Source: an uncultured Oscillospiraceae bacterium
GTDB lineage: Bacteria; Bacillota; Clostridia; Oscillospirales; Ruminococcaceae
Direction of reading: 5' to 3'
Length of the DNA: 8,430 nucleotides
Assembly: GCA_910589145.1 (NCBI GenBank)
Contig: CAJUSD010000066.1
Location: 1 to 8,430, forward strand
Made by a program: the position numbers and the translations under genes. This document shows, piece after piece, positions 1-4,611 of the stretch (position 1 is the first letter of the stretch; every line of letters begins with the position of its first letter). The notes under the pieces were generated by a model. That model saw only the letters and a program-made list of their open reading frames with translations, did no database searches and was not told where the DNA came from.

Positions 1-31
1 ATAGCCACTCTGCATAAGACAGAATGGCTAT
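1..31. repeat. Imperfect inverted repeat at the left edge
   Basis: ATAGCCA and TCTG pair with CAGA and TGGCTAT around the 7-base loop CATAAGA, with a single C-A mismatch, giving an 11-pair stem. No T-run follows on the plus strand. On the minus strand any T-run would lie outside the window. It may be a second terminator behind the AbiTii cassette or a terminator for a neighbour beyond the edge. The word GGCTATGTA recurs at 26-34 and 86-94, next to this hairpin and the following one. Confidence 0.35.
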
Positions 32-49
32 GTATGGGTTTTGGGCAAT

Positions 50-89
50 AAAAAAGCCGACTGATTCTCGTTTTGAAAACCAATCGGCT
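50..89 (-). terminator. Rho-independent terminator of the AbiTii cassette
   Basis: Read on the minus strand, AGCCGATTGGTTTTC pairs with GAGAATCAGTCGGCT over 15 positions (three of them G-T wobbles) around a 5-base AAAAC loop. Six T follow at 55-50. It begins 15 bases after the AbiTii stop codon, so it closes the two-gene operon. Confidence 0.88.
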
Positions 90-104
90 ATGTAATGTAT
101 ATGT

Positions 105-716
105 TTATTTCCCCTGTTGTACGTCTATATCAGACACCTCGCCAAAAAAATTGTTTGTATAATTATTTATTACTTGCGTATTCTGAGCAGTTTTCTTTTC
201 CACGTCAGTAAATGTCATACCCTCTCCCACAATCCCATTCTCATCAAGAAGTAGTGCCCAGTCTAATATTTTATTTCTTACTGTACTCATTATTCTGTAC
301 AATTCACTTTTATGAAAGAAAAATTGATACTTTGTAGGCATATAATCCATATTCTCATTGAACCATTCCGTCAACTTAGCATTTACAGATAAACCTACTG
401 TGCTATCACTTGTATTATATACATCTTGTAATTCTGAAATTGAAGTAGGAATAGGCATTTTGGAAATCATATCTGCTATATCAGCAGATAAAACCATTGG
501 AATCCAACCATGATAAGGATTCCACGCTTTTATTTCTCCTGCTATATAACGATATTCTGGAACTTGACCTTTATAACCATTTTGTTCTTGATTAATCCAT
601 TCTTCAAATTCTTCTAAATTAAGCTTTCTCGCAACTAAATATGCTTTTCTCATTAAAGATTCAATAGAAATATTATCTTCCAATGCTTCTCTTTGAAGTT
701 CTATCACTATTCCCAC
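105..716 (-). CDS. AbiTii-domain abortive-infection protein with C-terminal QQG motif
   Basis: This 203-aa protein opens with a sequence I recognise as the AbiTii domain: IELQREAL, then a helical stretch with LMRKAYLVARKL, EEWINQEQNGY, and the hallmark KAWNPYHGWIP near residues 63-73. In Lactococcus, AbiTii is one half of the two-gene AbiT phage-exclusion system; the molecular activity of this domain is not something I can state. The domain occupies about residues 3-160. A polar linker leads to the C-terminal 20 residues, INNYTNNFFGEVSDIDVQQG, which closely match a stretch in the upstream partner. No signal peptide or membrane segment is visible. The start is a GTG at 716, nine bases after AGGTGG (726-731). 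A GTG at 722 is also in frame but only three bases from that site. The upstream gene ends 13 bases earlier, so the pair is probably translated from one message. A terminator follows directly. The gene is markedly AT-rich compared with uvrB and the recombinases, which suggests transfer as a cassette. Confidence 0.87.
   Translation of the reverse strand: MGIVIELQREALEDNISIESLMRKAYLVARKLNLEEFEEWINQEQNGYKGQVPEYRYIAGEIKAWNPYHGWIPMVLSADIADMISKMPIPTSISELQDVYNTSDSTVGLSVNAKLTEWFNENMDYMPTKYQFFFHKSELYRIMSTVRNKILDWALLLDENGIVGEGMTFTDVEKKTAQNTQVINNYTNNFFGEVSDIDVQQGK
108..173 (-). other. Putative signalling motif, AbiTii copy (C-terminal)
   Basis: This stretch encodes the last 22 residues of the AbiTii protein, with core I-N-N-Y-T-N-N-F-F-G-E-V-S-D-I-D-V-Q-Q-G. 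It aligns with one single-residue gap to residues 98-116 of the upstream protein. The alternating hydrophobic and polar residues, the Asn/Gln richness and the VQ(I/V)-like end recall RHIM and bacterial amyloid signalling motifs. The functional reading is inference. The DNA of the two copies differs at many silent positions, so this is not a recent duplication. Confidence 0.5.
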
Positions 717-729
717 TTTCACTCACCAC

Positions 730-1095
730 CTATACAATTGCACTTACAAGGCTAATAATTCCAGAAGCAATTAAACTGCCCGCTACGCCAATAGACAAGT
801 TTTTAATATCCGCCAATAATATTTTTATTCTACTCGGATTTTCTCTTTTTTGTAATAATGTTTCTATTTCGTCAATCTTACTTCTTATTTCTGGTGCCTT
901 TTCTCCATATTCGTTATCAAATGTACTATCATACTTTTTAATTTGTTCTAAAATTTTCGTCAGCTTATCATAATCAAATTCCTGCATAACCGTCTGCTCT
1001 TGCGATGAATTATTTGTACCTTGCTGTATTTGTACTCCCGTAACTTTATCATAAAAATTATTTGTATTGTTTATAATTTTCTGTTGTTCACTCAT
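730..1095 (-). CDS. Possible internal-start short form (121 aa) of the AbiTii partner
   Basis: An in-frame ATG at 1095 (codon 91) is preceded by AAAGGTGG with seven bases between GGTGG and the ATG, a better-looking site than most internal methionines have. The product would start MSEQQKIINN, drop the N-terminal beta-rich domain, and keep the shared QQG motif, the coiled segment and the C-terminal hydrophobic helix. From memory, Lactococcus AbiTi is a protein of roughly this size encoded ahead of AbiTii, which makes the short form attractive. It could equally be a chance purine run between two domains of one protein. Confidence 0.4.
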   Translation of the reverse strand: MSEQQKIINNTNNFYDKVTGVQIQQGTNNSSQEQTVMQEFDYDKLTKILEQIKKYDSTFDNEYGEKAPEIRSKIDEIETLLQKRENPSRIKILLADIKNLSIGVAGSLIASGIISLVSAIV

Positions 1096-1365
1096 ATATT
1101 TCCCACCTTTTGTTAAATCGGATTCTTTTTGAATATCCATGTTTATAAAATTACTAGATTGGTTTATTTTCAAAATTATATATTTTTCTATTACTCCATT
1201 TCTTAACTCTCTTTCTATACAATCCCCTTCTTCAAAAGGTACATTAAATTGCTGTGTCAGTAATTTGTTTACTTCACTTTGCAACTTAACCTTTATACCT
1301 TCATAAATCTCTCCATTTACTTTTACCAATTTTACTGGTACTAAATCTCTTACAAGCAATCTCAT
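730..1365 (-). CDS. Putative membrane effector or partner of AbiTii (211 aa, multidomain)
   Basis: I do not recognise the whole protein, but it has clear modules. Residues 1-80 look like a small beta-rich domain with PFEEGD, then IERELRNGVIEKY; this EEGD...R.L.NG signature recurs in small defence-linked proteins from Firmicutes as I remember them. Residues 98-116 carry INNTNNFYDKVTGVQIQQG, matching the C-terminus of the downstream AbiTii protein. Residues 127-180 are charged and helical, with likely coiled-coil character (DKLTKILEQIKKY; IRSKIDEIETLLQKR). Residues 190-211 are a C-terminal hydrophobic helix rich in Gly, Ala, Ser and Ile, suited to membrane insertion. The ATG at 1365 has AGGGGGG six bases upstream. 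A second good start lies inside the gene at 1095. The neighbour on the 3' side is AbiTii, separated by a few bases. The inferred role is a membrane-acting component triggered through the shared motif; a simple membrane anchor for AbiTii is the main alternative. Confidence 0.72.
   Translation of the reverse strand: MRLLVRDLVPVKLVKVNGEIYEGIKVKLQSEVNKLLTQQFNVPFEEGDCIERELRNGVIEKYIILKINQSSNFINMDIQKESDLTKGGKYMSEQQKIINNTNNFYDKVTGVQIQQGTNNSSQEQTVMQEFDYDKLTKILEQIKKYDSTFDNEYGEKAPEIRSKIDEIETLLQKRENPSRIKILLADIKNLSIGVAGSLIASGIISLVSAIV
1015..1077 (-). other. Putative signalling motif, partner copy (internal)
   Basis: This encodes residues 97-117 of the 211-aa protein, ending G-V-Q-I-Q-Q-G-T. It sits directly after the internal start codon and before an Asn/Ser/Gln linker, the position expected of a flexible exposed assembly motif placed ahead of an effector region. 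It matches the AbiTii C-terminal copy in spacing and in most hydrophobic positions. Confidence 0.5.
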
Positions 1366-1439
1366 ACTTTACCCCCCTCATAATTCTATTTTATTTAATC
1401 CATTACACGAATCCAGGTCACAAACCCCACCCGTCCACC

Positions 1440-1509
1440 TAGTGTTATTTCGTCCATAATCCCCTATCTTGTCCACAAAATACGGTACAATTAACACCAA
1501 ATAACACTA
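1440..1509. repeat. 11-bp inverted repeat and GTGTTA array upstream of the AbiTii cassette
   Basis: TAGTGTTATTT (1440-1450) and AAATAACACTA (1499-1509) are perfect inverted copies. A further partial copy, TTAACACC, lies at 1491-1498, exactly ten bases from the third. The hexamer GTGTTA/TAACAC therefore occurs at 1442, 1492 and 1502. No T-run follows on the minus strand, so it is not a convincing terminator. The layout suits an operator or a remnant of a small mobile repeat. I found no good -35/-10 pair between 1366 and 1540. Confidence 0.4.
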
Positions 1510-1538
1510 AATAATGCGGTTTTCACCCTGTCCCCAAA

Positions 1539-1823
1539 TTAGGACACAAAATACTCCACTGCGTTCTCAGGGAAGAACTCCTTGAACTCGCCATAGAGTT
1601 GGGCGGCGAGGGTTTTATTGTGCGCTATTACCAAAGTGGGCTTGTTTAGCTGCTGGATGACGTTTGCCATGGTAAACGTCTTTCCGGAGCCTGTGACGCC
1701 CAGTAAAGTCTGGAATTGGTTGCCTTCTTTGAAGCCGTTGACAAGGGCTTCTATGGCCTGCGGCTGGTCGCCGGTGGGCTTGTAAGCACTGTGAAGCTTG
1801 AATCTATTTTGTGCAGTTTGCAC
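1539..1823 (-). pseudogene. uvrB: Truncated uvrB, N-terminal 94 codons only
   Basis: The encoded protein is a near-perfect start of excinuclease subunit UvrB: FKLHSAYKPTGDQPQAIEAL, then the Walker A loop GVTGSGKT at residues 42-49, then PTLVIAHNKTLAAQLYGEFKEFFPENAVEYFVS. Intact UvrB is about 660 residues and continues YYDYYQPEAY. Here a TAA follows immediately and the downstream DNA bears no resemblance to uvrB in any frame, so homology ends at TTTGTGTCCTA. The fragment keeps the ATP-binding loop but loses the rest of the motor and the UvrA, UvrC and DNA contacts, so it cannot do excision repair. The start is the GTG at 1823, five bases after GGAGGTGG; a TTG at 1838 overlaps that site and is unlikely. 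The stub is clearly more GC-rich than the AbiTii cassette that follows. A full uvrB presumably exists elsewhere in the genome. Confidence 0.93.
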
Positions 1824-1871
1824 AAATACCACCTCCAAAATTTATAGTCAAAAAGTTCGTCTATTCGCCCG

Positions 1872-1925
1872 AAATTCGTCGAAACAAGTATTCCGGTTTT
1901 CAAAAATTGGCGGTTCGACGAATTT
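1872..1925. repeat. 12-bp perfect inverted repeat in the uvrB leader
   Basis: AAATTCGTCGAA (1872-1883) is the exact reverse complement of TTCGACGAATTT (1914-1925), with 30 bases between. It lies about 50 bases before the uvrB GTG, inside a predicted 5' leader of roughly 210 bases. Related words (GTTCGTC at 1855-1861 and ATTCG at 1863-1867) lie alongside. It could be an RNA stem-loop or a protein-binding site; no U-run follows on the minus strand. Confidence 0.5.
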
Positions 1926-2044
1926 TGGTTACTCATTTATATTTTCCATACCAGGCGGAAATCATAAAACAAAATGAAAAATTTATGCCGAATTGCGGCT
2001 TTCCTGCTGGATTTCATCTGCCTTGAATCTTTATCAGTCTGCAT

Positions 2045-2073
2045 ATTATAGCACATTCCCTTTCTCTTGTCTA
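2045..2073 (-). promoter_or_regulatory. uvrB promoter, extended -10
   Basis: On the minus strand TAGACA (2073-2068, one mismatch to TTGACA) is followed by exactly 17 bases and a perfect TATAAT (2050-2045). TGTGC directly ahead supplies the TG of an extended -10. Transcription would start near 2037 and run into the uvrB stub and then, with no evident terminator, toward the AbiTii cassette. Confidence 0.8.
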
Positions 2074-2081
2074 CAAAAGTA

Positions 2082-2095
2082 CAAACATTTGTTTG
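2082..2095. promoter_or_regulatory. LexA (SOS) box-like operator
   Basis: CAAACATTTGTTTG is a dyad, CAAAC-N4-GTTTG, close to the Gram-positive LexA/DinR consensus CGAAC-N4-GTTCG. It lies eight bases upstream of the -35 of the uvrB promoter, and uvrB is a classical SOS gene, so position and sequence agree. It departs from the consensus at the second position of each arm, so binding is likely but not certain. Confidence 0.62.
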
Positions 2096-2128
2096 TTTTC
2101 TTGAACAAGTCTATTTTCTTCCTAAATT

Positions 2129-2169
2129 TAAAAATAAGGAGTATTCCAATTTTTCAGAATACCCCTTAT
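2129..2169 (-). terminator. Rho-independent terminator of the Rpn gene
   Basis: On the minus strand ATAAGGGGTATTC pairs with GAATACTCCTTAT over 13 positions (one G-T) around a 10-base loop, and TTTTT follows. It begins 46 bases after the Rpn stop codon and separates that gene from the uvrB promoter. Confidence 0.88.
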
Positions 2170-2215
2170 CTGCTTACCAAATTTATACGTATCTATTGCT
2201 CTACAAAACAAAATC

Positions 2216-3013
2216 TCATAACCTTTTCAGCAAAACATTCTTATCTTTATCTGATATCTGCATCGCTGACATGGCCTGTTCTGCAGTCCATTTCATAGAT
2301 TCCATTAAATTTTTTATCATTTCTATTTGTTTATCCAATGCTTTTTTGTCTGCATATTTCTCAACCGCTTCACACATAATCCTGCGCCCTCCTTCTTCTT
2401 TAAAATGCTTTACGCCTTTTGCCAATTCAGGATAGCAGATATCCTTTGATTCCCTGCATCCAAAATCATGCATCAGCTTTCCTATCGCGTCATTTCCGCT
2501 ATAACTGCCATTGACATATACAATATGGGAGCCGTCATCAAACGCATCCCCTATTTCTTCAAAACGGCGGCTCACTGTATATATCGGCAGCCCATGACCG
2601 AATATATCTGTTGCCGTGATAAATACCATATAGGAATCCCGGAGTTCTGAAAATTCCTGCCCCGCCTTCAGCATCCTTACATCCATCATACTGCTGTGAA
2701 ACCTGGCCCTCCGTATATGGGCTCCCTCCGGCCTCTTCTGCACTTCAATATTAAAATGCTTTCCCCTGCTGTCTTCTGCCAGAATATCCAAACGAATATT
2801 TCTCCCGCCAACAACAGGGCTTTGAAATTCTCGCTGCCCAACGACACTTATTACCCGGATATCGTCACATTTTAAAATAATCCTTAACAGAAGCTCCGCT
2901 GCCTCTGTGTTTCTGTCAAAAACCATTGACATCAGGTCATCATCGAATAAGGTCATGTCGTCTACAATCTTCTCTACATCCCTGGTACCCTGCCCTGCCT
3001 TTTCTGCCGCCAT
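2216..3013 (-). CDS. Rpn-family PD-(D/E)XK nuclease (recombination-promoting, transposase-like)
   Basis: This 265-aa protein matches the Rpn/PDDEXK_2 family, DNA endonucleases that promote recombination and are related to transposase-associated nucleases. Recognisable landmarks are DDLMSMVFDRNTEAAELLLRIIL at the N-terminus, the nuclease core RLDILAEDSRGKHFNIEVQ with D76, E90 and Q92 (the E-x-Q variant of the motif), RRARFHSSMMD, FITATDIFGHGLPIY, and SHIVYVNGSY with GKLMHDF. The C-terminal helical tail, KWTAEQAMSAMQIS, is typical of the family. The protein is on the short side for these proteins but appears complete. The ATG at 3013 has GAAAGG about ten bases upstream and a TATAAT at 3040-3045. 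It is a single-gene unit with its own terminator, and sits between the recombinase operon and the truncated uvrB. Such genes are numerous and themselves mobile in Lachnospiraceae, so its presence need not be tied to either neighbour. Confidence 0.9.
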   Translation of the reverse strand: MAAEKAGQGTRDVEKIVDDMTLFDDDLMSMVFDRNTEAAELLLRIILKCDDIRVISVVGQREFQSPVVGGRNIRLDILAEDSRGKHFNIEVQKRPEGAHIRRARFHSSMMDVRMLKAGQEFSELRDSYMVFITATDIFGHGLPIYTVSRRFEEIGDAFDDGSHIVYVNGSYSGNDAIGKLMHDFGCRESKDICYPELAKGVKHFKEEGGRRIMCEAVEKYADKKALDKQIEMIKNLMESMKWTAEQAMSAMQISDKDKNVLLKRL

Positions 3014-3039
3014 TTTTTCATCGCCTTTCTCTTCATTTT

Positions 3040-3068
3040 ATTATATCTTCTATTTCAGATACATACAA
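3040..3068 (-). promoter_or_regulatory. Probable Rpn gene promoter
   Basis: A perfect TATAAT on the minus strand (3045-3040) lies 26 bases before the ATG at 3013. The hexamer 17 bases further up (TTGTAT, 3068-3063) matches only TTG of the -35. The -10 is convincing, the -35 weak. Confidence 0.5.
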
Positions 3069-3133
3069 TACTTTTCTTTGACCCCTGCATCAACTTTTTA
3101 TTTATTCGTTATTTTACAAAGCCTGGAAGCCGC

Positions 3134-3190
3134 TCATAGCAACAGTTCGGGGCGGTATTTCAGGTTTTTCTTCGCAAAACCGCCCCTCAT
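3134..3190 (-). CDS. Possible 18-codon ORF containing a GC-rich hairpin
   Basis: An ATG at 3190 opens an 18-residue frame, MRGGFAKKNLKYRPELLL, ending with TGA at 3134. It has no good ribosome binding site. Within it GGGGCGGT (3149-3156) and ACCGCCCC (3179-3186) form a perfect 8-bp inverted repeat, extended by three T-A pairs past one bulged base. The hairpin has no T-run on either strand. The frame may be incidental to the hairpin, which could be a structural end or an mRNA 3' protector behind the recombinase operon. Confidence 0.2.
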   Translation of the reverse strand: MRGGFAKKNLKYRPELLL

Positions 3191-3306
3191 TGCAGATTCT
3201 TGACTATTCTGCTTTACTGGCTGCTAACTGTGCAGCAAGTACGCGCATTTCGCTAAGGCAGGCTCCGCACAGATGCAGGCTGAACTGTTACAACTGCTGC
3301 GCAAAG
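3191..3306. other. Non-coding stretch between recombinase 2 and the Rpn gene
   Basis: This GC-richer DNA follows the stop of the second recombinase. On the minus strand it reads open for 29 codons to a TAG (ending LAAQLAASKAE) with no credible start, which looks like a decayed coding remnant or an element end. A tyrosine-recombinase attachment core could lie here, but I found no second copy of any stretch in the window that would define it. Confidence 0.3.
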
Positions 3307-4611
3307 TTACCCCTGCCCTCCCTGCGCCAAAAAGCCTTCTATGTCAATCAGCGTATCTCTTGTCTCATTTTCCAGATCCTTTTCACCGTTTTTCTCCGGC
3401 ATGACTTCTTCCATATAGGACAGCAGTTCCGGTATTTCTTCCGGAATGATATTCGCGTTATCCCCATAGACATCCATTGTAATCAGCTCCTTCGCGTGCC
3501 CCATCAGCTTTGATACCGCTTTCGGGCTAAAGTCCTGCTTCAAAAGCAGCGTGCAGTACGTGCTCCTCAAATCATGCCAGCGGATGTCCGGCAGGCCGGT
3601 ATCCCTGAGCAGTTTCTTGTAATGCTTCCAATGGAAATCCCTGCTGCGGGGCTTTCCATAGCTGGAACAGCAGATAAAGTCTGCGTCCAGAAATTCCTGC
3701 CTGCGCCTGCTCCTGTTTTTCTCATACGTTTTCCGCTCCTTAAGGATCGCCTCAAACACATAATCCGGTATGGGCAGCTCCCTTCGGCTGGATGAAGTTT
3801 TAAGGGGCAGCTCGCTTTTTGTTGTTGGATTTTCATCTGCGCCGTTTGGACTGCGGTTTAGCTTCTTCCCAAGCTGCCGTTCTACAGATAACGTCCGGTG
3901 GATATAATCCACATCGGAATATTTGACCGCATTGATTTCCTGCCGCCTAAGGCCCATTAGCACATTGAACAGCACCTGCATATGGATCGGGGTATCCCTG
4001 CTTGCTTCCAGAAGCTTTAAAATCTGCTCCATATCCAGTGTTTTTGCTGTATCAATGTTTAGCGTGTGATACGGTTTTGCTTCTACCGTTTTGGGCAGAT
4101 TTATCCCTTCTGCCGGATTAACCGGGATCAGCCTGCACCTGACCGCATAGCGGAAAGAAACGTTCATCACTGTCTTGACCAGCCTCGCGATATATTTGGA
4201 ACATGCAGCCCGGTCTTTATACAGCCTGTGGACATCCCCTTTATTTACCACTGTCAGCTTCTTGTTTCCCAGGAACGGGATAATGTGCTTCTTTACAATA
4301 TTGGAGTAGGTCATGTAAGTGTTATGGCTCTGCGCCCTTTTCCTGATGTCATATTCCAGCCAGTATTCCAGAAAGTCCTTTACCTTAACGTTGTCATCCA
4401 TCACATACGTGCCGTTCACCAGCTCGCCGATTGTGATTTTTCTTGCTTCCTCCGCTTCTTTCTTTGTGGCAAAGCCGGAGCATAGCTTTGTCTGCTTAGT
4501 GCCGTCCCCAAAGATAAGGACGACACGGTAAGCATATTTATTCCGGTCGCTTCTCTTAAATACCGACTGCACATTCCAGTCTGTATAATTTTGCGCCTTT
4601 CTGTTCAGCAA
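3307..4611 (-). CDS. Tyrosine recombinase (phage/ICE-type integrase), second of a tandem pair
   Basis: This 434-aa protein is a full-length integrase. Residues 11-60 form an arm-type DNA-binding domain (WNVQSVFKRSDRNKYAYRV, then FATKKEAEEA). Residues 75-165 are the SAM-like core-binding domain. The catalytic domain runs from about 195 to 400: R222 in GLRRQE, H346 and R349 in HDLR, H372 in LMGH, and the nucleophile Y382 in MDVYGD. A strand lysine near 271 fits the usual catalytic Lys. All required residues are present. The C-terminal tail beyond 400 is acidic and probably flexible. The TTG start at 4611 overlaps the stop of the preceding recombinase by seven bases and lies nine bases after AGGAGG (4621-4626), so translation is coupled. 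The role is site-specific integration and excision together with its neighbour. No intrinsic terminator follows. Confidence 0.92.
   Translation of the reverse strand: MLNRKAQNYTDWNVQSVFKRSDRNKYAYRVVLIFGDGTKQTKLCSGFATKKEAEEARKITIGELVNGTYVMDDNVKVKDFLEYWLEYDIRKRAQSHNTYMTYSNIVKKHIIPFLGNKKLTVVNKGDVHRLYKDRAACSKYIARLVKTVMNVSFRYAVRCRLIPVNPAEGINLPKTVEAKPYHTLNIDTAKTLDMEQILKLLEASRDTPIHMQVLFNVLMGLRRQEINAVKYSDVDYIHRTLSVERQLGKKLNRSPNGADENPTTKSELPLKTSSSRRELPIPDYVFEAILKERKTYEKNRSRRRQEFLDADFICCSSYGKPRSRDFHWKHYKKLLRDTGLPDIRWHDLRSTYCTLLLKQDFSPKAVSKLMGHAKELITMDVYGDNANIIPEEIPELLSYMEEVMPEKNGEKDLENETRDTLIDIEGFLAQGGQG

Noticed and set aside
1366..1420. Promoter for the AbiTii cassette (TAAAAT and TAGAAT as -10 candidates)
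   Set aside because: None has a -35 with more than two matching bases at 16-18 bp spacing; TTGTGA is 19 bases from TTAAAT, too poor to claim.
1851..1890. CGAA/TTCG words in the uvrB leader as extra LexA boxes
   Set aside because: No pair has the GAAC-N4-GTTC arrangement; they fit better as parts of the 12-bp inverted repeat.
1751..1936. 61-codon minus-strand frame beginning in the uvrB leader and overlapping the uvrB start (MSNQNSSNRQ...)
   Set aside because: It has no ribosome binding site, covers the inverted repeat and the uvrB start out of frame, and its second half is simply uvrB read in the wrong frame.
2067..2435. Plus-strand frame over the Rpn 3' end and terminator
   Set aside because: It runs through a strong minus-strand terminator and the antisense of the Rpn C-terminus.
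3300..3306. Attachment core (att) at the recombinase end
   Set aside because: I could not find a direct repeat of this end elsewhere in the window, so the site cannot be placed.
3567..3836. 89-codon minus-strand frame inside recombinase 2
   Set aside because: It lies wholly within the catalytic domain of a complete integrase in another frame and shows biased, low-quality composition.
4066..4485. 139-codon plus-strand frame opposite recombinase 2
   Set aside because: It is the antisense of a well-supported integrase; no ribosome site or recognisable domain.
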